A stretch of DNA of 64,000 nt from an uncultured Bacteroidales bacterium (GCA_902768605.1 CACXLY010000003.1:1-64000), one strand, 5' to 3'; counted from the stretch's first letter, positions 1 through 8,615 are shown. The notes: generated by a model not told the origin, from the letters alone. Made by a program: numbers and translations.

Positions 1-70
1 ATAACCATCAATAAGCATCAATAATCACCAATAATCATCAAAGACCGCCAAAGACTACCAAAGAGCATCA
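1..70. repeat. 10-bp degenerate tandem repeat upstream of HU-like gene
   Basis: Seven consecutive 10-bp units, each ending in ATCA, ACCA or GCCA and starting AATA/ATAA or AAGA, fill the first 70 bases and may extend beyond the window. The period equals one helical turn, so A-rich steps fall on one face of the DNA. It lies 20 bp upstream of the -7 box at 90-97. Confidence 0.8.
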
Positions 71-89
71 GCGGCATTTCAAAATGTCG

Positions 90-97
90 TACCTTTG
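90..97 (+). promoter_or_regulatory. -7 box (TACCTTTG) for the HU-like operon
   Basis: Exact match to the Bacteroidota -7 consensus TAnnTTTG. No TTTG -33 element is visible at the expected spacing. The leader to the ATG at 228 would be about 125 nt. Confidence 0.65.
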
Positions 98-227
98 TAT
101 CGTCAAATAAAACGACACCTGCCAAGTGAGCAAACAAAGCACGTCGAAGTGCGCAATTCGAAACGACAGAATGTTCAATCAAGGCAGACGCGAAAATTAC
201 AAATTTAAAAACTTAAACCTAACCGCT

Positions 228-692
228 ATGATTAACTACAGCATCTACATCGGTTCCAAGAAGCCCGGAACCAAGAAGACCGACCAGCACTACGCCACCG
301 TGGCAATGGGTACGGCACAGGTACACGACAAGCTCACCTTCGACCAGTTCGTCGCTCACATGGCCGACCACAACTCCCCCTTCTCCAAGGGCACCATCCG
401 CGGCGTCATCACCGACATGATTCACTGTCTGCGCGAGCAGCTGCTCGCCGGCAACAGCGTGAGTCTCGGCGACCTTGGCAAGTTCCACGTCGAGCTCAAC
501 TGCGAACCCGCAGTCACCACCGAGGACTTCACCTCCGCAAACATCAAGGCCGTGAACGTCTGCTGGACGCCCGGCGAAGACTTCAAGGACATGAAGAAGG
601 ACGCAGAGTTCCAGCTCGTGCCCAGCCGCAAGCTCGCAGCCGACGCCATCGAGGTCATCAAGAACACGGACACCATCCAGGGACTTGAATAG
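228..692 (+). CDS. HU family DNA-binding protein (long Bacteroidales type)
   Basis: Predicted 154-aa nucleoid-type DNA-binding protein. Residues 1-125 fit the HU/IHF fold of the long Bacteroidales HU proteins (start MINYSIYIG, core with GTIRGVITDMIHCLREQLL and SVSLGDLGKFHV), followed by a short tail. The ATG at 228 is chosen because homologues begin with a short strand like MINYSI; the 34 residues available upstream look like untranslated leader. The next gene begins 1 base after the stop, so the two are probably co-transcribed. In Bacteroides such HU genes commonly sit beside a cell-wall hydrolase and a smalltalk microprotein, the arrangement seen here. DNA binding is inferred from the family. 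Confidence 0.85.
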   Translation: MINYSIYIGSKKPGTKKTDQHYATVAMGTAQVHDKLTFDQFVAHMADHNSPFSKGTIRGVITDMIHCLREQLLAGNSVSLGDLGKFHVELNCEPAVTTEDFTSANIKAVNVCWTPGEDFKDMKKDAEFQLVPSRKLAADAIEVIKNTDTIQGLE

Positions 693-693
693 T

Positions 694-1119
694 ATGTCAA
701 TACCCCGAGGAATAAGAAACTGCAATCCGCTGAACATTCGGCGGGTTGCAGGTGTCGTTTGGCAGGGACAACGCCACGAGCAGACCGACTGGGAATTCGT
801 CGAGTTCGACAGCTTCCCCTGGGGCATCCGAGCCGCCTTCTGCATCCTCGACACTTACCGAAAAAAATACAACGCCACATGTGTAGAAGACATAATAGCT
901 CGATGGGCGCCACCGAGCGAAAACGATACGAAAAGATACGTGCAGACCGTATGCAGGCTCACAGGGTTCGGAGGGAAAGAAAGGCTAAGCGAAAACGAAT
1001 GGCCGAAGCTGGTCAGGGCAATGGCTACCGTAGAAAGTGGCGCTACCCTCGAAGACCGAGATATGGAGCTGGGCGTACAACTCTATCAAATGTTGAACCA
1101 AAAACAGCCGAAGAAATGA
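694..1119 (+). CDS. phage structural protein P5-like / cell-wall-associated protein
   Basis: 141-aa protein opening with SIPRGIRNCNPLNIRRV, the hallmark of proteins annotated as 'structural protein P5' in Bacteroidales and of several phage virion proteins. A GIRAAFCILDTYRKKY segment and an IIARWAPPSENDTKRYV segment follow, also typical. No signal peptide or membrane segment is seen. The ATG at 694 is preferred over the TTG at 685, which overlaps the HU stop. It overlaps the following microprotein by ATGA. In related operons this place is usually held by an N-acetylmuramoyl-L-alanine amidase, so a peptidoglycan-related or phage-derived role is inferred. The biochemical activity is unknown. Confidence 0.75.
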   Translation: MSIPRGIRNCNPLNIRRVAGVVWQGQRHEQTDWEFVEFDSFPWGIRAAFCILDTYRKKYNATCVEDIIARWAPPSENDTKRYVQTVCRLTGFGGKERLSENEWPKLVRAMATVESGATLEDRDMELGVQLYQMLNQKQPKK

Positions 1120-1244
1120 ACAAAAGAAAATGCCTCGAGATGATAGTGAAGATTATAGTAGCTGCTCTCACCGCCGCGCTCACCGCGCTCACCACCACAA
1201 GTTGCATGGGCCGAGGCCCAATTGCATTCCTCTCATTAATATAA
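1116..1244 (+). CDS. smalltalk family microprotein
   Basis: 42-aa protein: a short basic start (MNKRKCLEMIVKII), a hydrophobic segment rich in Ala/Leu/Thr (about residues 10-27) and the motif TTTSCMG. This matches the smalltalk family of Bacteroidales, which are about 30-40 aa and end in a TSCM-like motif. The start ATG overlaps the stop of the preceding gene (ATGA), pointing to translational coupling. The Cys could be a lipidation site or a membrane-exit cysteine. The tail GRGPIAFLSLI is longer than I expect for the family. Function is unknown. Confidence 0.75.
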   Translation: MNKRKCLEMIVKIIVAALTAALTALTTTSCMGRGPIAFLSLI

Positions 1245-1302
1245 GCAACCCCATTTGCGTTGTTGTTCATATAGTTTTAATTTTTAATTATCTCGATAGC
1301 GA

Positions 1303-1335
1303 AGCGGCCCATCTGTGAAGACAGGCCGCTTTTTT
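1303..1335 (+). terminator. Rho-independent terminator of HU-P5-smalltalk operon
   Basis: A 7-bp stem AGCGGCC/GGCCGCT (1303-1309 and 1324-1330) with a 14-nt loop is followed directly by a T run on the plus strand. It lies about 60 bp after the microprotein stop. Confidence 0.85.
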
Positions 1336-1427
1336 GAACAAACACTTTGAACATGTTCAATCTAGAGAGAAAGGGCTTCTTTTTTTTTATAGAAAGGGCT
1401 TCTTTTATCCCCTCGCTCCCCTCGTGT

Positions 1428-2468
1428 CTACTTCCACAGTCGCAAGCCCACAAATGCGTGGGCGACCCACTTGCTTTGATGGGTGGTTACGGCATCGTCG
1501 ACAAAGAGAGAATTGTTGGCCACGCCGTTAAGTCCGACGAAGTAGCGCGGGGAGAAGTTATAGACGATGGCGGCCCGCTCGTTGAAGAGCATGTTGAACT
1601 TCATCCGGCCTGCATGCTGGCTCTCGTCGTTAATGGTCAGCTTGTTGCGATTATATACGACGAAGGTGGGAAGTAAAGAAAGATTGAACAGCCATTTCTT
1701 GCCGAGGACGAGGTTGTAACCGTAGCCGCCTCCGATGCCGATATGGCCCACATAGATGCGGACATCGGGGTCGTCGGGCATTTGCTCTTTGCGCTTGTCG
1801 CTCGTCTGAATGTGTCCGCCCTGGTAGCTCAAGCCAACAAGCCACGAGCCTGCCGACCGGCGCTGGATATAGCTCTGGTTATAGGCTGCCGAGACTGAGT
1901 AGTGGCGATGGTTGAAGACGTAATAACCCGTGATGTTGTAGACCTTCATGTCTGCCTCGCCCTGCTCCATCCGAAGCGTCTCGTCGCCGAACGTCATGTC
2001 GCCCGACAGGGAGCTAGACTCCTGATAGCTGGCATCGATGCAGAAACGGCTTGCATAGAAATTGAAGTTCAGTTCGTAGTCGTCATAGAAGCCGCGCAGC
2101 TTGGCAGGATTGATGGAATAGGCTAAGGAGATGCCCCGATAGGCAGCCCCAATCGAGATGGTCGTCTTGTGGCTTGTGCTCAGGTGAGACTTGAAGTGGA
2201 GGTCGTTGACCGTTCCTTTTGAGTGGATGCTGTTGCCCGTCTGGTTCCATCTGAGCTTCAGGGTCAACTTGCCATCAGGCCTGACCACGTAGCTCGTGTC
2301 GTACGACGAGCGGTAATAGCGCTTTGTCAGCAAGCTGTCTGCCTTCGTCCACAACTTCTTCATGCGGCTCTGGGCTCTCAAAGGTGAAAAGGTGAAAAGG
2401 TGAAAAAGTAAAACAATCAGCACGTACTTCCACCTTATCCGTTTATATATATAGTATATCGTCCTCAA
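1428..2468 (-). CDS. DUF4421 family outer membrane protein
   Basis: 346-aa protein with an N-terminal hydrophobic signal segment (about residues 15-32, ending RAQ) followed by a beta-strand-rich body. Alternating segments such as TTISIGAAYRGISLAYSIN and GHIGIGGGYGYNLVL, and a C-terminal Trp-Lys, fit an outer membrane barrel of the DUF4421 family. The first usable codon is TTG at 2468; a GTG at residue 16 is an alternative. Part of the signal peptide (FHLFTFSPL) is encoded by a run of 9-10 bp CACCTTTT repeats of the kind found between genes here. The next minus-strand gene upstream (patatin) ends 24 bp away, so co-transcription is possible. Confidence 0.75.
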   Translation of the reverse strand: MRTIYYIYKRIRWKYVLIVLLFHLFTFSPLRAQSRMKKLWTKADSLLTKRYYRSSYDTSYVVRPDGKLTLKLRWNQTGNSIHSKGTVNDLHFKSHLSTSHKTTISIGAAYRGISLAYSINPAKLRGFYDDYELNFNFYASRFCIDASYQESSSLSGDMTFGDETLRMEQGEADMKVYNITGYYVFNHRHYSVSAAYNQSYIQRRSAGSWLVGLSYQGGHIQTSDKRKEQMPDDPDVRIYVGHIGIGGGYGYNLVLGKKWLFNLSLLPTFVVYNRNKLTINDESQHAGRMKFNMLFNERAAIVYNFSPRYFVGLNGVANNSLFVDDAVTTHQSKWVAHAFVGLRLWK

Positions 2469-2492
2469 CTCTTTAACCTTTCAACTTTTTCC

Positions 2493-4712
2493 TCAGAACT
2501 CGTACCCAAGATTCAAGTAGAAGTACGGCTCCTTCGTGCGGTTGCTGTATCCGAAAGTGGCTCCGAGGGGGCCGAACATCGTCTTGTAGAAGTAGGCTGC
2601 CTGTATGCCGTAGAGCGTTTTGTGGTCGAACAGCTCTTTCAGCTTATCCGCCTGCTGTGCTCCGGCAAGGCGAAGCAACACAAAGTTGTTGGTGGCGATG
2701 CGGAGCTGCCCCTGGAGCTGGACTGCCACGAATTGGTCGGCCACGAACTCCACGTTACCTATGCCGGCGAATGGCATCTGCTGCTCGAGGTAATGACCGA
2801 ACCAATCGCCTCCGACGGTATTGGCAAAGATGAAGGGGACCGTCTTGCCCAGGAGCAGACGCCCATAAGCCATCGGCTGAAGGGTGAAGCGACGGCCGAA
2901 GGTAAACGACTTGCGCCAGCTGGCACTTATATCGCTCATGCCGACTTGGCCTTCGAGTTTGACGAAGTTGTCCGTCAGGTAGGAATACTCGGCCTTGAAG
3001 CGTGCACCTCGCGTGGGAAAGTACCAGTTGTCCTCGCTGTTATAGTTGAGGCGGGCACGGTAGCTGAGGTAGTTTCCATTCTTTAACGTGACGTTCGTCG
3101 ACTTTTCCGACTCGAGCTTGTTGCGATAGTGCATGAAGTCCCATCGCAAGCCCATCTGGAGGGTAAAGTTGCGATAATCGTGGCTGATTGGCACGACTTC
3201 GGCCTGGAACTGATTGAAGAGGATGCTGTAGTCGCGGTCGCCGCCTACGTAGAAGTCGATGTCGTTGCGCCGGAAGGTATAGTTCAGCGATGGACGCGTG
3301 AAGCTGCGTGGATGGGCAGTCAGTTCGCCACGCACCATGATGCGCTTGCCCAGCCGGACCGTCAGCTCTGTGTTGACGGGAATCATCGACTTCAGAGGCA
3401 CTTCAAGCCCCAGCAGGAGGGCTGCATACTCCTCTGTGTCGAAGCGCAACCCGACGTGAGCCTGCGCCGACTTGCGGTTGCCTGCAGTCAGGGCCACGTG
3501 CACGCCATCGTCGTCCGGCAGCAGTCGGCACTCGGCCGTCTTATAGAAGAGGTCAACACGCATCGAAGTGGTGAGCTGCTGCTGCAGTTCTGCATCGATG
3601 CTGTCTGCCTTGCTCAAGTGGAACTTCTGCCTAAGGAAACGCTCGTCCTGAGGCGTCATGTTCTCGAAGATAAAGCTTTTGATATGCTGCCGCTCGGTCA
3701 TCACTTTCGGACGCAGAGGGTGATGGATGGTGGGGCGGAAACTGTCGTCGATGCCTATCCTGCGCTTCAGGGCAATCAGTTCGTCCCAATGGCGCATCGC
3801 CTCCTCCTCGCCACGGCGGACAAGGGTGTCGATGGCAACGGCCGAGAAGCTGGCTGTGCCGTAGCCCGTCGTGTTGACCTGCATGTGCAAGTCGGTCATA
3901 GCGAGGTTCTCTTCGACCTTATTCTTGCAGTTCACATCGACGATTTGAGAGAGGATGCCTATCGTGCCCTTGATCTCGTCGGCCGTTTTCGGGTCGCCCT
4001 GGACGGTCACGCCGATGACGATGTCGGCCCCCATCTCCTTGGCGATATCGACTGGGTAATTGTTCTTCAGGCCGCCATCGACGAGCACCTTGTCGCCCAG
4101 CCTGACGGGAGCGAAGGCAGCAGGGATGGCCATCGAGGCTCGCATGGCCTGCGGCAGACGTCCGCTGTGGAAATCGACTTCGCTATTGTCGATGATGTTC
4201 GTTGCCACGCAGGCAAAAGGTATCTTCAAGTCGTTGGAGAAGTCGAGCGAATCGGTATAGCCCGTGCAGAGCTGCCCAAAGAGCTCGGCAAGGTTCTTGC
4301 CCTTGATGATGCCGCCTTCGCTGGCCTTTTTCTTGTCAAAGGCAATGCCCGTCGAAAAGACGTACTTGTATTGCTTGCTGCGGTCGCTGAGGCTTTGATT
4401 GCGAAGGTCTTCCTTGTCGGTTATCACGTAGCTCCAGTCCTGCTTGCGTACTACGGAGTCGAGCGAATTGGCATTATAGCCGATGGCATACAAGCCGCCG
4501 ATGATGCTGCCCATCGATGTGCCGGTAATGATGTCGACAGGTATGCCTGCCCGCTCCAGGACCTTGAGCACGCCGATGTGTGCCATGCCCTTCGCTCCGC
4601 CGCCGCTCAGGACGACACCTACCTTCTTTCTGCCTGGAATGCTGTCCTGATAGGCAAACGTCGTGCCACAAGACAGCATCAGCAAAGCCAAAAACAGAAG
4701 TGTCTTCCTCAT
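2493..4712 (-). CDS. patatin-like phospholipase with Omp85-type barrel
   Basis: 739-aa protein with a signal peptide (residues 1-20), then a patatin domain (about 30-330). It has the oxyanion motif GGGAKGMAH (38-46), nucleophile motif GTSMG with Ser66, and DGG with Asp212, which form the Ser-Asp dyad. The C-terminal 350 residues are strand-rich and include a POTRA-like part and a bacterial surface antigen barrel ending in YFYLNLGYEF, an aromatic terminus typical of outer membrane proteins. The layout matches the PlpD type (type Vd) proteins in which a patatin domain is attached to its own barrel. Predicted function is lipid hydrolysis at the cell surface or periplasm; the substrate is unknown. 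Confidence 0.88.
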   Translation of the reverse strand: MRKTLLFLALLMLSCGTTFAYQDSIPGRKKVGVVLSGGGAKGMAHIGVLKVLERAGIPVDIITGTSMGSIIGGLYAIGYNANSLDSVVRKQDWSYVITDKEDLRNQSLSDRSKQYKYVFSTGIAFDKKKASEGGIIKGKNLAELFGQLCTGYTDSLDFSNDLKIPFACVATNIIDNSEVDFHSGRLPQAMRASMAIPAAFAPVRLGDKVLVDGGLKNNYPVDIAKEMGADIVIGVTVQGDPKTADEIKGTIGILSQIVDVNCKNKVEENLAMTDLHMQVNTTGYGTASFSAVAIDTLVRRGEEEAMRHWDELIALKRRIGIDDSFRPTIHHPLRPKVMTERQHIKSFIFENMTPQDERFLRQKFHLSKADSIDAELQQQLTTSMRVDLFYKTAECRLLPDDDGVHVALTAGNRKSAQAHVGLRFDTEEYAALLLGLEVPLKSMIPVNTELTVRLGKRIMVRGELTAHPRSFTRPSLNYTFRRNDIDFYVGGDRDYSILFNQFQAEVVPISHDYRNFTLQMGLRWDFMHYRNKLESEKSTNVTLKNGNYLSYRARLNYNSEDNWYFPTRGARFKAEYSYLTDNFVKLEGQVGMSDISASWRKSFTFGRRFTLQPMAYGRLLLGKTVPFIFANTVGGDWFGHYLEQQMPFAGIGNVEFVADQFVAVQLQGQLRIATNNFVLLRLAGAQQADKLKELFDHKTLYGIQAAYFYKTMFGPLGATFGYSNRTKEPYFYLNLGYEF

Positions 4713-4722
4713 AACTATGGAC

Positions 4723-4785
4723 TATGAACTATGAAACTTTAGCTCGACGTTAGTCAACTATGAACTATGAACTATGAACTATAAT
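4723..4785. repeat. 9-bp repeat between folD and the patatin gene
   Basis: Repeats of ACTATGAA occur in two blocks (4723-4740 and 4759-4785). The folD stop codon lies inside the second block, so the last residues of FolD (YYSS) are encoded by repeat sequence. Confidence 0.75.
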
Positions 4786-5653
4786 AGAGGTGCTTGCCTG
4801 CCGCAAGGGTGTTGAGCATGAGCATGCAAATCGTCATGGGCCCTACCCCACCCGGGACGGGCGTGATGTAGGAGCAGAGCGGTGCGACATGCTCGAAATC
4901 GACGTCTCCCTGCAGTCGGAAGCCGCTCTTCTTCGTGGCATCGGGGACGCGGGTTGTGCCTACGTCGATGACCACGACGCCGGGCTTCACCATGTCCGCC
5001 TTGAGGAAACCGGGCTGGCCGATGGCTGCGATGATGATGTCGGCCTGCTGGCACTCCTCCCTGAGCGTCTTGCTGCGGCTGTGGCAAACGGTCACGGTGG
5101 CGTCGCCAAACTGCTTCTGCATCATGAGCTGCGCCATCGGCTTGCCCACGATATTGCTTCGGCCGAGGATGACGCACTTCTTGCCGCTCGTCGGGATATT
5201 GTATCGGCGGAGCAACTCGAGGATACCCTTCGGCGTCGCGCTGATGTAGCAGGGCAGGCCGATTGCCATTCGGCCGACGTTGATGGGGTGAAAGCCGTCC
5301 ACGTCCTTCTTGTAGTCGATGGCTTCGATGACTTTCTGCTCGCTGATGTGCCTGGGCAGAGGGAGCTGCACGATGAAACCGTCGACGGAATCATCCCTGT
5401 TGAGTTTGTCCACCTCTGCAAGCAGTTGCTCCTCCGTGATGTCGTCCTCGAAGCGAAGCAACGTGCTCTGGAAGCCGCAGGCTTCGCAAGCCAGCACCTT
5501 GTTGCGCACATACGTCTCGCTGCCCCCGTCGTGACCGACGAGGATGGCTGCCAGGTGCGGACGCTTGCCGCCACGTGCCACGATGTCTTCTACCTCTTTC
5601 TTTATCTCTGCCTTAATCGTGGCAGCCGTCTGTTTTCCGTCTATCAGTTCCAT
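4772..5653 (-). CDS. folD: bifunctional methylenetetrahydrofolate dehydrogenase/cyclohydrolase
   Basis: 293-aa cytosolic FolD, which converts 5,10-methylene-THF to 10-formyl-THF using NADP. Visible motifs are the substrate and catalytic segment [16 protein letters not shown] with the catalytic Lys, [13 protein letters not shown] (cyclohydrolase region), the Rossmann segment [18 protein letters not shown], and C-terminal [15 protein letters not shown]. Length is normal. The start is the ATG at 5653 (MELIDGK); the frame opens at a TTG two codons earlier, which is less likely. It is downstream of ffh with a 34-bp gap and upstream of the patatin gene, all on the minus strand. Confidence 0.97.
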   Translation of the reverse strand: MELIDGKQTAATIKAEIKKEVEDIVARGGKRPHLAAILVGHDGGSETYVRNKVLACEACGFQSTLLRFEDDITEEQLLAEVDKLNRDDSVDGFIVQLPLPRHISEQKVIEAIDYKKDVDGFHPINVGRMAIGLPCYISATPKGILELLRRYNIPTSGKKCVILGRSNIVGKPMAQLMMQKQFGDATVTVCHSRSKTLREECQQADIIIAAIGQPGFLKADMVKPGVVVIDVGTTRVPDATKKSGFRLQGDVDFEHVAPLCSYITPVPGGVGPMTICMLMLNTLAAGKHLYYSS

Positions 5654-5687
5654 TTTCAACTATGAACAATGAATTATATACTATGTG

Positions 5688-7028
5688 CTAAGCCTTCGGC
5701 ATTCCGCCTTTCATCATGGCCGCCATCTGCTGCATTTTGCTCTTGTCGGTGACGAGCTTCATCATCTTGCGCGTCTGGTCGAACTGCTTGATGAGTTTGT
5801 TCACCTCCTGTATGTTGGTGCCGGAGCCCTTGGCGAGTCGCATGCGGCGGCTCGTGTTGAGGCATTCGGGGTGCGTCCTCTCCTTGGGCGTCATGCTGAG
5901 AATGATGGCCTCGATGTTCTTGAAGGCATTGTCGTCGATGTCCAAGTCCTTGACGGCCTTCCCCACACCGGGAATCATGCCCACCAGGTCCTTGATGTTG
6001 CCCATCTTCTTTATCTGCTGAATCTGCTTGTAAAAGTCGTTGAAGTCGAACTGGTTCTTTTGAATCTTCTTCTCCAGGCGGCGGGCCTCCTCCTCGTCAT
6101 ATTGTTCCTGAGCCCTCTCAACGAGCGAGACGATGTCGCCCATACCGAGGATGCGGTCTGCCATACGGCTTGGGTGGAAGGGGTCGAGTGCTTCCATCTT
6201 CTCGCCCGTGCCCACAAACTTGATGGGTTTGTTGACGACGCTGCGGATGCTGAGAGCAGCACCGCCGCGCGTGTCGCCGTCAAGCTTGGTGAGAATCACG
6301 CCGGTGTAGTCGAGCCTGTCATTGAACTCCTTTGCCGTGTTGACGGCATCCTGGCCCGTCATAGCGTCGACGACGAAGAGGATTTCATCAGGCTGAGTGG
6401 CGTCGCGGATGTCTTGAATCTGCTGCATCAACTCCTCATCTACGGCCTGCCGACCTGCGGTATCGATGATGAGAACGTCAAAGCCCTGGGCCTTCGCGTG
6501 CTGGATGGCGTTCTTGGCTACAAGCACGGGGTCTGTGGCGCCCTCTTCGATATGGACGGGCACGCCGACCTGTTCGCCGAGCACACGCAACTGCTCCATG
6601 GCTGCAGGGCGAAACGTGTCGCAAGCTGCCAGCAAGGGATTTTTTCCGCGCTTCTCGTGGAGGAGTTTGGCAAGCTTGCCGCTCATCGTGGTCTTACCGG
6701 CGCCGTTCAGGCCGGCCATGAGGATGATGGCGGGATGACCTTTGAGGTTCATGTCCGTCGTCTCTCCGCCCATCAGTTCCGCCAGCTCGTCGTGCACAAT
6801 CTTCACCATCAACTGCTGTGGTTTGATGGCTGTCAGGACGTTCTGCCCCAGCGCTTTCTGCTTTACGGTATCGGTGAAAGACTTTGCTACCTTGTAATTG
6901 ACGTCGGCGTCCAACAGGGCGCGACGCACGTCCTTTAGTGTCTCGGCGACGTTGATTTCAGTAATCTTCCCCTCGCCCTTCAGTATCTTGAACGACCGCT
7001 CGAGCCGTTCGCTTAAGTTTTCAAACAT
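5688..7028 (-). CDS. ffh: signal recognition particle protein Ffh
   Basis: 446-aa SRP54 GTPase that binds SRP RNA and signal peptides for co-translational targeting to the inner membrane. N domain about 1-90, then the G domain with GLNGAGKTT (G1), DTAGR (G3) and TKLDGDTRGG (G4). The Met-rich M domain (about 300-446) has GMIPGVGKAVKDLD, SRRMRLAKGSG (RNA-binding) and a C-terminal MQQMAAMMKGGM. Length is standard. The SRP RNA gene is not next to it. Upstream (7030-7090) is a low-complexity leader made of (GATTTAC)n-like repeats. Confidence 0.98.
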   Translation of the reverse strand: MFENLSERLERSFKILKGEGKITEINVAETLKDVRRALLDADVNYKVAKSFTDTVKQKALGQNVLTAIKPQQLMVKIVHDELAELMGGETTDMNLKGHPAIILMAGLNGAGKTTMSGKLAKLLHEKRGKNPLLAACDTFRPAAMEQLRVLGEQVGVPVHIEEGATDPVLVAKNAIQHAKAQGFDVLIIDTAGRQAVDEELMQQIQDIRDATQPDEILFVVDAMTGQDAVNTAKEFNDRLDYTGVILTKLDGDTRGGAALSIRSVVNKPIKFVGTGEKMEALDPFHPSRMADRILGMGDIVSLVERAQEQYDEEEARRLEKKIQKNQFDFNDFYKQIQQIKKMGNIKDLVGMIPGVGKAVKDLDIDDNAFKNIEAIILSMTPKERTHPECLNTSRRMRLAKGSGTNIQEVNKLIKQFDQTRKMMKLVTDKSKMQQMAAMMKGGMPKA

Positions 7029-7035
7029 GTTGTAT

Positions 7036-7090
7036 ATTTACGATTTGACGATTTACGATTTACGATTTATTGACGATTTAATCATTTAAC
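7036..7090. repeat. low-complexity ATTTACG repeats in the ffh leader
   Basis: Repeated GATTTACGATTTACG-like units precede the ffh start on the minus strand. A related TAAATCGTAAAT tract precedes glnN at 50900-51003. Confidence 0.7.
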
Positions 7091-7109
7091 AATTACCATT
7101 TATTCTCCT

Positions 7110-7730
7110 CTAAGAATGGGAGTCGGATGGGGACTTGAGGTCGGGGCCCAACTCTGCCTCGACGAGGGGCATCACGACCTTGCTCAGCACCTTGTCGTTG
7201 AGGAAGTGTTCGCCCTCGAAAAGCCGCATGCGGTCCTTTCCATAGTGTTTCAGGAAGTCGGCCTGGCAGTTGACGAGCTTGTCCTGAGTGCCGAAGAGGC
7301 CCCACACGAGCGCTTTCTCCGTGGCGTCGATGCCCTTGAAGCTGTCCTTCTCGACCTGCTGGAAGGCCTGGATCATAGCTTTATCAACCTTGAACTCCGT
7401 TGCACCGTCCTGCCGCTTATTGCGGAACTCGCGCCGCCCCATGCCGCGGAAGGTGAGCAGGCGAGCCATGTGGAACGACGGATTGACGAGTATGCGCTTC
7501 CTCCCCCTCAGCTGCTCGGCGTACATGGCTCCCATGCTGGTGGCCACGATGACGTCAGGCTGCTCCGTTTCCACGAGGTTTTTAAGGAAACTTATTGCCT
7601 CGATGGGGTCCACGGGTACGTCCGGGCTTACCACCTGCACGCCTTTCGGATAGAGGTGGTTACGCATCTGAGTGGCCGAGCCTGTGCTGCCCGCACTGGC
7701 GAAGCCGTGTATGTAAAGTACCTTTTTCAC
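7110..7730 (-). CDS. YqiA/YcfP-like alpha/beta-fold esterase
   Basis: 206-aa protein beginning KKVLYIHGFASAGSTGSA, the oxyanion region of YqiA-type small esterases, with nucleophile motif ATSMGAM and an NPSFHM strand. A C-terminal EGEHFLNDK segment supplies the usual His. The start is taken as GTG at 7730, because the protein upstream of it would be encoded by the promoter: a TACCTTTG -7 box ends 4 nt before the GTG, so the transcript would begin at or very near the start codon. Cytosolic hydrolase; the substrate is unknown. It is transcribed towards ffh. Confidence 0.82.
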   Translation of the reverse strand: MKKVLYIHGFASAGSTGSATQMRNHLYPKGVQVVSPDVPVDPIEAISFLKNLVETEQPDVIVATSMGAMYAEQLRGRKRILVNPSFHMARLLTFRGMGRREFRNKRQDGATEFKVDKAMIQAFQQVEKDSFKGIDATEKALVWGLFGTQDKLVNCQADFLKHYGKDRMRLFEGEHFLNDKVLSKVVMPLVEAELGPDLKSPSDSHS

Positions 7731-7734
7731 GGTG

Positions 7735-7742
7735 CAAAGGTA
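7735..7742 (-). promoter_or_regulatory. -7 box TACCTTTG for the YqiA-like gene
   Basis: TACCTTTG on the minus strand lies only 4 nt before the GTG at 7730, which implies a leaderless or nearly leaderless mRNA. Confidence 0.65.
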
Positions 7743-7796
7743 CGAAAAAACATTGAACATTTGACATGTAATAATGAAAAAAACACCATCCGACAT

Positions 7797-8097
7797 TCAA
7801 AATTAGGGAAAACGGGCTGAGAGTGTGGCGAAAAGCACAAGAGGAAGCCCTTCGAGCCTGCCTTTGCGTTTGTCGTGATTCTTCTTGAACGGACGCACTC
7901 TGACGCGTTATTTTTTCGTTTCCTGCGCTTGGCCACCCCAAAGGCGAGAAAATGGCTTAAATCGAATGCCGTTTGATAATCAATGAGTTATAGAAACGCG
8001 CCTTTCGGCTCAATGCAAAGAAAGTACAGACTTGTCTGCTTGCTTTGCTAAAATCAGCATGAAAAGTGACCAAATTCGGCATGTCGAGTCGCCCCTC
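7797..8097. other. intergenic stretch with no supported gene
   Basis: No convincing coding signal. It holds GC-rich patches with scattered ACGCG and GGCG motifs. The segment AAAATGGCTTAAATCG (7951-7966) also occurs, slightly changed and reversed, near 25490 and 25535. It leads into the 22-bp array at 8098. Confidence 0.5.
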
Positions 8098-8207
8098 GCA
8101 ACGTGTTGCAAGCATCCACGCCACGTGTAGCAAGTGCCATCGCAACGTGTAGCGTAGGCTTTTCCCACGTGTAGCGTCTGGGATCGCCTCACGTCGCGCC
8201 GGCCATC
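8098..8207. repeat. 22-bp periodic array A
   Basis: Five units start at 8098, 8120, 8142, 8164 and 8186, exactly 22 bp apart. Units 1-4 share a 12-bp core GCMACGTGTWGC (CCCACGTGTAGC in unit 4) followed by 10 variable bases; unit 5 is degenerate. The core is an imperfect dyad. It lies between two minus-strand genes. Confidence 0.9.
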
Positions 8208-8264
8208 CCCTCACTTGGCATCGATTATCTTGTCAGGATATTTCTCGCTACTTCAGGTCTCCGG

Positions 8265-8308
8265 AGAAAGAAATTGCCCTCTGAAAGTCGGAACCTTCAG
8301 AGGGCAAT
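8265..8308 (-). terminator. terminator of the small winged-helix gene
   Basis: Perfect 13-bp stem ATTGCCCTCTGAA/TTCAGAGGGCAAT (8273-8285 and 8296-8308) with a 10-nt loop. On the minus strand it is followed by TTCTTTCTCC. It lies 40 bp after the stop at 8348. Confidence 0.85.
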
Positions 8309-8347
8309 CAAATTCTTCCCTATTGAGGGGGAATCAGAGGGATCTTC

Positions 8348-8548
8348 TTACTTCAGGGCTACTGTCATCACCTTGTCGTTCTCGGCTACTACCACCTTGT
8401 CTTCGCGGAGCAGCCAGCCGAGAGCCAGGAACAGGTCCTTGTCGGTCTTGATCTTGGCAACCTTCTTCAGGTCCTTAGTGTTCAGTGCACCATTCTCGTT
8501 AAGGGCAGTCCATACGCAACCTGCCAATGTTCCAACTGTTGCTGTCAT
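8348..8548 (-). CDS. small winged-helix DNA-binding protein (DUF2582 type)
   Basis: 66-aa protein resembling the DUF2582 winged-helix family of Bacteroidota. A first helix is in GTLAGCVWTALNENGALNT, a recognition-like helix in KDLFLALGWLLREDKVVV, and a short wing at the C terminus (DKVMTVALK). It probably binds DNA; targets are unknown. It stands alone with its own -7 box at 8616-8623, a roughly 65-nt leader and a strong terminator, so it is a well-defined monocistronic unit. Confidence 0.82.
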   Translation of the reverse strand: MTATVGTLAGCVWTALNENGALNTKDLKKVAKIKTDKDLFLALGWLLREDKVVVAENDKVMTVALK

Positions 8549-8615
8549 GATTTTAAACGTTTTTGTTGGTTATTCCTTAATCAATCTTATTCTCTCATTT
8601 GTTTTAATCTGTGTG

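Noticed and set aside
3129..4727. 532-aa plus-strand ORF
   Set aside because: Antisense shadow of the patatin gene; no recognisable motif.
5685..6938. 417-aa plus-strand ORF
   Set aside because: Antisense shadow of ffh.
7957..8214. 85-aa minus-strand ORF
   Set aside because: Half of it is the 22-bp array A; no promoter or homologous motif.
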